This document shows positions 59,308-64,000 of a stretch of DNA of 64,000 bases, in pieces. The stretch is from Chryseobacterium culicis (GTDB lineage: Bacteria > Bacteroidota > Bacteroidia > Flavobacteriales > Weeksellaceae). A model generated the notes under the pieces. That model was not told the origin of the DNA, did no database searches, and saw nothing but the letters and a program-made list of their open reading frames with translations. The translations under genes and the position numbers were made by a program. Every line of letters starts with the position of its first letter. Position 1 is the stretch's first letter. Location: assembly GCF_900108365.1 (NCBI RefSeq), contig NZ_FNWQ01000003.1, forward strand, positions 682,001-746,000. The letters run 5' to 3'.

Positions 59308-59315
59308 CAAAAATA
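59308..59315 (-). promoter_or_regulatory. Bacteroidota -7 box of the epimerase gene
   Basis: TATTTTTG on the minus strand matches TAnnTTTG, 18 nt upstream of the ATG at 59289. Confidence 0.55.
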
Positions 59316-59377
59316 TAAATTTTACTTTTGAAAAATATAATCATTAAATTTACTTAAAAAAGTAATATAAATATAAT

Positions 59378-60175
59378 ATGCAGTTTCAAGGGCAAATTTT
59401 AAAAATGACAAGCTACGATGCAAAGCCAATCCAGTACTATCTCAGTCTTTCAGGAGATCTGATCCACATGAATGAGCTGTTTGGAAAGGAATTAAGCATA
59501 AAACATACCGGATTCCAATGTGTAAACTGCGGGGAAAACAAACCTATTTACAGAATGGGATTCTGCAAAAACTGCTTTTTTGAGAGTCCTTATGCAAGTG
59601 ATACCATTATACGTCCTGAGCTTTCTACAGCACATCTTGACATTGCAGAACGTGATCTGGAGATTGAAAAACAAATCCAGCTGCAGCCACATACCGTTTA
59701 CCTTGCTTATACGGGAGATGTGAAAGTAGGGGTTACCAGAAATACCCAGATTCCTACAAGATGGATAGATCAGGGTGCGACTTTTGCATTGCCCATTGCA
59801 AGAACAGAAAACCGTTACGAAGCAGGAATGATAGAAGTTGCGTTAAAAGATCATCTGCCGGATAAGACCAATTGGCGGAAAATGCTGCAGGATGATTTTG
59901 AAGGAGAAGTAGACCTTGCCGATTTCAGACAGAAGATAAAAGAATATTTCCCTGAAGATTTTCAGAAATTCTACAGTGATGGTGAAGATCTGTGGATGTT
60001 CGATTATCCTTTTGCAAAACCTGAGAAAGTCACTTCTTTTACTTTGGACAAAAAACCTGAATTTACAGGAAGGCTTACAGGTATCAAAGGACAGTATCTC
60101 GGATTCGAAGGAGGAAATTTCATTAATGTCAGGGGACACGAAGGGTATATGATCGAGCTTGAGATAAAGAACTGA
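59378..60175 (+). CDS. DUF2797 domain-containing protein
   Basis: 265 residues. N-terminal ~45-70 contains a four-Cys knuckle (CVNCGENKPIYRMGFCKNC) followed by a GIY-YIG-like region (HTVYLAYTGDVKVGVTRNTQIPTRWIDQGA, ~107-136). This combination is DUF2797. The family is widespread in Bacteroidota, predicted to be a nuclease-like zinc protein, and has no proven role. Cytoplasmic. It is divergent from the epimerase gene and followed 32 nt later by a large membrane protein gene, probably co-transcribed. Confidence 0.9.
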   Translation: MQFQGQILKMTSYDAKPIQYYLSLSGDLIHMNELFGKELSIKHTGFQCVNCGENKPIYRMGFCKNCFFESPYASDTIIRPELSTAHLDIAERDLEIEKQIQLQPHTVYLAYTGDVKVGVTRNTQIPTRWIDQGATFALPIARTENRYEAGMIEVALKDHLPDKTNWRKMLQDDFEGEVDLADFRQKIKEYFPEDFQKFYSDGEDLWMFDYPFAKPEKVTSFTLDKKPEFTGRLTGIKGQYLGFEGGNFINVRGHEGYMIELEIKN

Positions 60176-60207
60176 TTGATCTAATAAATAAAAACCAAAT
60201 CACAAAT

Positions 60208-62853
60208 ATGAAAAAATGGGTGAAAAGACTATTGATAAGTTTCGGGATTCTGGCAGGAATTCTTCTGGCTGCGAATTTCGGACTGAATATATGGCTGAAA
60301 ACCCAGCTGCCTGGCTATATAAAGAAAAATACGGCTTATAAAGTTTCTTATAAAACACTGGATGTAGATCTGGGAACAGGGAATATCTTGGCAACAGGCA
60401 TTTCGGTAAACAGTAAAGATCCGCAAAATACAGACGTTATCGGGCTACAGGGAACTGTAGATACCTTGAAAATAAGCCGTTTCGGGATTTACGATGCCAT
60501 TTTTAACAAAAGAATCAGCTCTTCGGATCTGCTGCTGGCAAACCCCAACTTAAATGTTATCCTTGCAAAGCCCGTTGACCAAAAAACGGGAAAGAAAAGA
60601 AACCCGGTCTTATTCGAAAATATCAGGATTAATAATGGTAAAATTGCAGTTTTCCGACATACAAAACAGAAATTTTTGTCTGTACAGCAGCTTGATCTTT
60701 TTGTGGAAAACCTACAGATGACCGAAGAATCTGTTGAAAACAAGCTTCCTGTTGTATTTGACAGATACAGCATAAAAGGACAAAAGTTTTTTTTCCGCCC
60801 GGACCAAACATATGCTATTACAATCAATAAGATCAATACAAGTGACGGGCAGATGTCCGTGGAAAATTTCAGGCTGACTCCCCTCCTTTCCTTTGCCCAG
60901 TTTAAAAAGTTTTATCCCAAAAAAACTCAGCTATTCGAATTTGCTGTTCCGAAAATGGAATTCAAAGATGTGATTTTGAATAAAAATAAGGTTTCACTAG
61001 CTAATGCTGATTTCCGAAACCCTATTTTTACGGTGTATCAAACAGGAGTAAAAGCTAAAAACAAGGAGAAAAAAACAAATTTTGAGGTTGATCTACAAAA
61101 TATTCAGCTGAATAATGCTGTAGTGCAGATCAATAAGCCTGATGGCAATAAACTCTTGTCGGTCGGAAAGCTTAATTTAAATATTAATCAGCTTAAGTTT
61201 GATAAAGAAAGCTCAGAACAGGTGATTCCGGTCGGGTATAAGGATTTTTTACTTTCAGGAAGAGATATCGTATATTCTGATCACCGGAATATTGCCATTA
61301 GAAGTGTTGCGCTTAAACCTACAAATGGTGAAATTCTGGATATGGTTCTTACGTCTGGTTCTTCGGCAGAAGAAAAAACGGCAGTGAGTTTGAAAACAGA
61401 TCATATTGCGTTTAACATCAATAAGCTGGAATTCACAGATAAAAAACTCAATCTCGATATCAAAGATGTTCTCGTAGATAAAGTAAACGGAACCTTTAAA
61501 GCAGAACAGAAAAAGCAGAATACAATTTCCGGTCCTGGGATTATTCAATCCATTATTGTAAGGAAGGTTTCCCTAAAAAACTCTAATATCACTTATGACA
61601 ATGGAAAAGAGCCATTGGCTTTTCATGATCTGAATGCCACAGCAAATAATATTGAATTATCACCAAAATCTAACCAGCCAGGACTTTCTTTTAAAGTAAA
61701 AGACTATTATATAACCACCAGAAATCTTGCTTACAAAACGCAATTCTACAACATGAGCCTTGGGCTTCTGAAACTGAATAAAAATAAGATCCAGATCAAT
61801 AATTTTGCCATGAAGCCTCTCGTTTCAAGAGCACAGTTTATCAAAATGATACCTGTTGAGAGAGATTTATATGATCTGAAGGCCACGCAAATAACTGCAG
61901 AAGGAGAGTGGGAACTGTTTTCCCACAATAAAACAGTAAGCGCTTCCCATGTAGGCATTGAGTCTGCAAACGCTAATATTTTCAGAAGTAAAATCCCGAA
62001 AGATGATCCAAAAATCAAGGCTTTGTATTCAAAAATGCTGCGTTCTGTTAAAATTCCGATGACGATTAATAATCTCGATCTGAAAAACTCCGTGCTGGTA
62101 TATGAAGAAGATACACCAGAAAGCATGGGTCCCGGAAAATTGACATTCAGCAACTTTAATATGAATGTCAAAAACCTGAATTCTGCCAAAGTAAAAGGTA
62201 GACCAACCAAGGTGGATATTAAAATCAACTGTTCATTCATGAACCTATCACCGCTTTCCGTAAACTGGAACTTTGATGTAGCAGATCAGAATGACGGATT
62301 TGCAATTTCAGGTAAGACAACCGGTCTTCCCGCCAGCGGAATCAATCCCTTTATAAGACCTTACCTTCATGTAACGGCTACTGCCGGGACTATCCAGGAA
62401 ATGCGTTTTAACTTTAAAGGAAATCCGGCAGGATTACACGGAACATTTAATCTCAAGCATAAAGATCTTAAAATTGCAGTTTTAAATAAAAATAATCATG
62501 AGAAAAAAGGCTTTCTGACGGCAGTAGCCAATATTTTCATAAAGTCAGATTCAGGAAGCTATCCTGAATCCGTTGCTGTAGAAAACGTAGAGCGTGATCC
62601 CACAAAATCTTTTTTTAACCTTTTCTGGAAAGGAATTGAGCAGGGGCTGAAGAAAACACTGATTGGAGCCAATGTAGAAAAAACAGAAAAGAAAGTGAAA
62701 AATGCCGTGTCATCTGTGAAGGAGATGAAACAATCTGTAAACGAAATAAAACAGGAGATCAGGAATAAAACATCTCAACCCTCAGAAGAGAAAAAAGAAA
62801 AGAAAGGTTTTCTGAACAATATATTCAAGAAAAAAGAAAAATCTGAAGAATAA
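60208..62853 (+). CDS. AsmA/DUF748-like large inner-membrane-anchored protein
   Basis: 881 residues. One N-terminal membrane helix (~8-27), then ~780 residues of repeated beta-strand units with short hydrophobic strands (LGTGNILATGISV, INNGKIAVFRHTK, LQNIQLNNAVVQINK, VRKVSLKNSNITYDN). This resembles the AsmA/DUF748 group of repeating beta-groove proteins, which carry lipids between the inner and outer membrane. The last ~70 residues are a Lys/Glu coiled coil (KKVKNAVSSVKEMKQSVNEI) and a basic end. Assignment rests on pattern and topology only. A long inverted repeat directly follows the stop. Confidence 0.75.
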   Translation: MKKWVKRLLISFGILAGILLAANFGLNIWLKTQLPGYIKKNTAYKVSYKTLDVDLGTGNILATGISVNSKDPQNTDVIGLQGTVDTLKISRFGIYDAIFNKRISSSDLLLANPNLNVILAKPVDQKTGKKRNPVLFENIRINNGKIAVFRHTKQKFLSVQQLDLFVENLQMTEESVENKLPVVFDRYSIKGQKFFFRPDQTYAITINKINTSDGQMSVENFRLTPLLSFAQFKKFYPKKTQLFEFAVPKMEFKDVILNKNKVSLANADFRNPIFTVYQTGVKAKNKEKKTNFEVDLQNIQLNNAVVQINKPDGNKLLSVGKLNLNINQLKFDKESSEQVIPVGYKDFLLSGRDIVYSDHRNIAIRSVALKPTNGEILDMVLTSGSSAEEKTAVSLKTDHIAFNINKLEFTDKKLNLDIKDVLVDKVNGTFKAEQKKQNTISGPGIIQSIIVRKVSLKNSNITYDNGKEPLAFHDLNATANNIELSPKSNQPGLSFKVKDYYITTRNLAYKTQFYNMSLGLLKLNKNKIQINNFAMKPLVSRAQFIKMIPVERDLYDLKATQITAEGEWELFSHNKTVSASHVGIESANANIFRSKIPKDDPKIKALYSKMLRSVKIPMTINNLDLKNSVLVYEEDTPESMGPGKLTFSNFNMNVKNLNSAKVKGRPTKVDIKINCSFMNLSPLSVNWNFDVADQNDGFAISGKTTGLPASGINPFIRPYLHVTATAGTIQEMRFNFKGNPAGLHGTFNLKHKDLKIAVLNKNNHEKKGFLTAVANIFIKSDSGSYPESVAVENVERDPTKSFFNLFWKGIEQGLKKTLIGANVEKTEKKVKNAVSSVKEMKQSVNEIKQEIRNKTSQPSEEKKEKKGFLNNIFKKKEKSEE

Positions 62854-62939
62854 TTTTTTAAACCATTAAGAGAGAGTCATCATTGTACTTGTTTAAAAAT
62901 AAATGATTTCAACTAAAATGATCTTAATGGTTTAAAAAA
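62854..62939. repeat. 18-bp inverted repeat with 50-nt loop (ACCATTAAGA family)
   Basis: TTTTTTAAACCATTAAGA (62854-62871) and TCTTAATGGTTTAAAAAA (62922-62939) are perfect complements. The left arm starts one base after the AsmA-like stop, so it may end that transcript. The inner ACCATTAAGA/TCTTAATGGT arms are the same as in the terminator at 31861-31893. Confidence 0.6.
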
Positions 62940-62959
62940 TCAACATAAGGTACATTTGA

Positions 62960-63310
62960 TTAAAAATTGAATTCATCACTTTCCAGAATAGGAATATCCC
63001 TTAGAAACTTGTCAAACTCTTCTCCGGGATAATTGCTGTCTGCACCGTAGGAATCTATAATCATTCCGCGGTTTCCGGCATTATCTTTTACCACATAAAG
63101 CACTGCGCTGTCATCTGGATTGCTGTCTCCTTCAAAACGGTAAGTTTTTAAAATCACCAAATCAGTCGGCTGATAAACGATATCAGAATTTTCAAACTTC
63201 ATTTCGCAATTTTCATTCATTCTGAATTCTCTGTGTATTCCTCTTTCAGAAAGCGTTTTCATCACTTGGCTTAGGGTCGTCATTCTGTCAATGTTTTCTG
63301 GATTTTCCAT
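62960..63310 (-). CDS. conserved hypothetical protein, often labelled phosphoribosylpyrophosphate synthetase
   Basis: 116 residues from ATG 63310. MTTLSQVMKTLSERGIHREF, ...DIVYQPTDLVILKTYRFEGDSNPDDSAVLYVVKDNAGNRGMIIDSYGADSN is a pattern I know from Bacteroidota proteins that databases sometimes call phosphoribosylpyrophosphate synthetase. No PRPP-synthase motif is visible here (no DLHxxQ or PRPP loop), so that name looks wrong. Small, acidic, cytoplasmic, of unknown role. Single gene. Confidence 0.8.
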   Translation of the reverse strand: MENPENIDRMTTLSQVMKTLSERGIHREFRMNENCEMKFENSDIVYQPTDLVILKTYRFEGDSNPDDSAVLYVVKDNAGNRGMIIDSYGADSNYPGEEFDKFLRDIPILESDEFNF

Positions 63311-63485
63311 AATATTATTTTTGATATTAAGTACAATAATTAAACCATTGCAATTTCTAAACATAAGAAAAATAGGAGATTGTAATTTTCCTAATAATAA
63401 AGTTTAATGTTAACAAAATTTATAATTTGAAAAAATAAAAGAGGTATGCTTTTTGCAATGGTATCAATAATAAATCAGAGAAAAT

Positions 63486-63680
63486 ATGAAAAAAGAAGTT
63501 GGAGTTTTACTGGCAGGAGGAGTTGGTCTTTTGGCAGTATTAGGCTTAATCAGTATAAAAAAAATTTTGACGAAAAAAGATAAAAAATATAGTGATTCCT
63601 ATTCGGATTATCACAGACACTTTGATGAAAAGAACCATGACGATGAGACACACGGAGTGGAATTTTATGCGCTGAAGTAG
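63486..63680 (+). CDS. small membrane-anchored hypothetical protein
   Basis: 64 residues. A membrane helix at ~6-25 (GVLLAGGVGLLAVLGLISI), then a charged His/Asp/Lys-rich tail (KKDKKYSDSYSDYHRHFDEKNHDDE) ending HGVEFYALK. No recognised domain. A perfect-stem terminator follows, supporting a real single-gene unit. The His-rich tail might bind metal, but this is only a guess. Confidence 0.65.
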   Translation: MKKEVGVLLAGGVGLLAVLGLISIKKILTKKDKKYSDSYSDYHRHFDEKNHDDETHGVEFYALK

Positions 63681-63705
63681 TAAAAAAATATATTTAATTA
63701 TGTTT

Positions 63706-63740
63706 AAATCCAACACTTTTGAAGGTGTTGGATTTTTTTT
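63706..63740 (+). terminator. terminator after the small membrane protein gene
   Basis: AAATCCAACAC (63706-63716) and GTGTTGGATTT (63725-63735) form a perfect 11-bp stem with an 8-nt loop and a run of T. Confidence 0.9.
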
Positions 63741-63803
63741 GTGGAAAACTTTAATGTTAAAACTCATTATTTTATAAAAATTCCACTTTAATTTTACATT
63801 ATC

Positions 63804-64000
63804 ATGCAGAACGAAAATTTCATCAAAGGTCAGGGAGCTCAGCGGAACGTTGTCAATCGTTTCGACAGGTATACCTATGAGCCTGAAGATGAAGATTTCG
63901 AAACCGTAAAAACTTCTTTCACGGAGGTTTTTCCCAAAACCATTGTCAATCAGGTCAAAAGCGAAGACCTCCCGATGGAATATTCCATGAACCCTTATCA
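63804..64000 (+). CDS. PA0069 family radical SAM protein, N-terminal part (cut by window edge)
   Basis: 65 full codons from ATG 63804 to the window end. The N-terminus FIKGQGAQRNVVNRFDRYTYEPE matches the GRGA..NPxNRF start of PA0069-type (spore photolyase-like) radical SAM proteins, and KTIVNQVKSEDLPMEYSMNPYQ leads into the usual SxNPYxGCxHxCxYCxxR cluster motif, which is outside the window. Function in the family is unproven. Start chosen because no ATG nearer the conserved part exists. Confidence 0.85.
   Translation, partial: MQNENFIKGQGAQRNVVNRFDRYTYEPEDEDFETVKTSFTEVFPKTIVNQVKSEDLPMEYSMNPY

Noticed and set aside
62960-63310. Phosphoribosylpyrophosphate synthetase
   Set aside because: Length (116 residues) and lack of PRPP-binding and ATP motifs do not fit that enzyme. 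The name appears to be a propagated label.
1-64000. Search for tRNA, rRNA, CRISPR arrays, insertion sequences, phage or toxin-antitoxin genes
   Set aside because: Reading both strands gave no cloverleaf-like gene, no regular spacer-repeat array, no transposase or integrase, and no recognisable defence or toxin pair. Single short RNA genes could still be missed by eye.

Overview
The window looks like a chromosomal segment of a flavobacterium of the Chryseobacterium/Elizabethkingia type (Bacteroidota, Weeksellaceae). The evidence is the SusC/SusD pair, TonB-dependent receptors, many promoters with the Bacteroidota -7 word TAnnTTTG instead of a sigma70 -10 box, the flavobacterial order of the division and cell-wall (dcw) genes, low GC, and protein sequences that read like that family. 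I see no rRNA, tRNA, CRISPR array, insertion sequence, prophage or classical defence island. This is mostly core chromosome with short accessory insertions.

Layout. 1-5.5 kb: the 5' end of a TonB-dependent receptor, an XRE-cupin regulator, and an OmpR-type two-component pair followed by an unknown protein and a YoaK-type membrane protein. 5.7-11.2 kb: mutL, a rhomboid protease, two tandem paralogous membrane-anchored endonuclease/exonuclease/phosphatase proteins and two small lipoproteins. 11.3-13.3 kb: a GH3-family protein and a bacilliredoxin. 13.7-30.8 kb, minus strand: the complete dcw operon mraZ-rsmH-ftsL-ftsI-murE-mraY-murD-ftsW-murG-murC-ftsQ-ftsA-ftsZ-yqeY, headed by MraZ boxes. 31-33 kb: alpha/beta hydrolase, engB and a GNAT protein. 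33-37.4 kb: an accessory signalling island. 37.5-45.6 kb: metallophosphoesterase, PI-PLC-like protein and a SusC/SusD pair. 45.7-54.6 kb: msrA, a ROK kinase and two consecutive TonB receptor/PepSY membrane protein modules, probably for siderophore iron. 54.7-64 kb: secA, DUF2795, a sugar-nucleotide epimerase, DUF2797, an AsmA-like giant, small proteins and the start of a PA0069-type radical SAM gene.

The most interesting region is 32.9-36.6 kb. A lipoprotein TPR histidine kinase and a NarL/LuxR-type response regulator are surrounded by copies of one palindrome, TTACGG-N4-CCGTAA. Three intergenic copies each lie exactly 21 nt upstream of a -7 box. They would drive a small secreted protein, a membrane protein of unknown function and a short untranslated transcript. 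A fourth, degenerate copy with 22-nt spacing lies inside the kinase gene, just upstream of the regulator gene. I read this as a compact self-contained regulon whose operator replaces the -33 element. A 52-residue secreted protein gene also lies directly upstream of the kinase.

Other points of regulation: two tandem 20-bp direct repeats upstream of the gene next to the OmpR-type system, long imperfect hairpins in several dcw spacers, and terminator hairpins pressed against the start codon of the next gene at several places.
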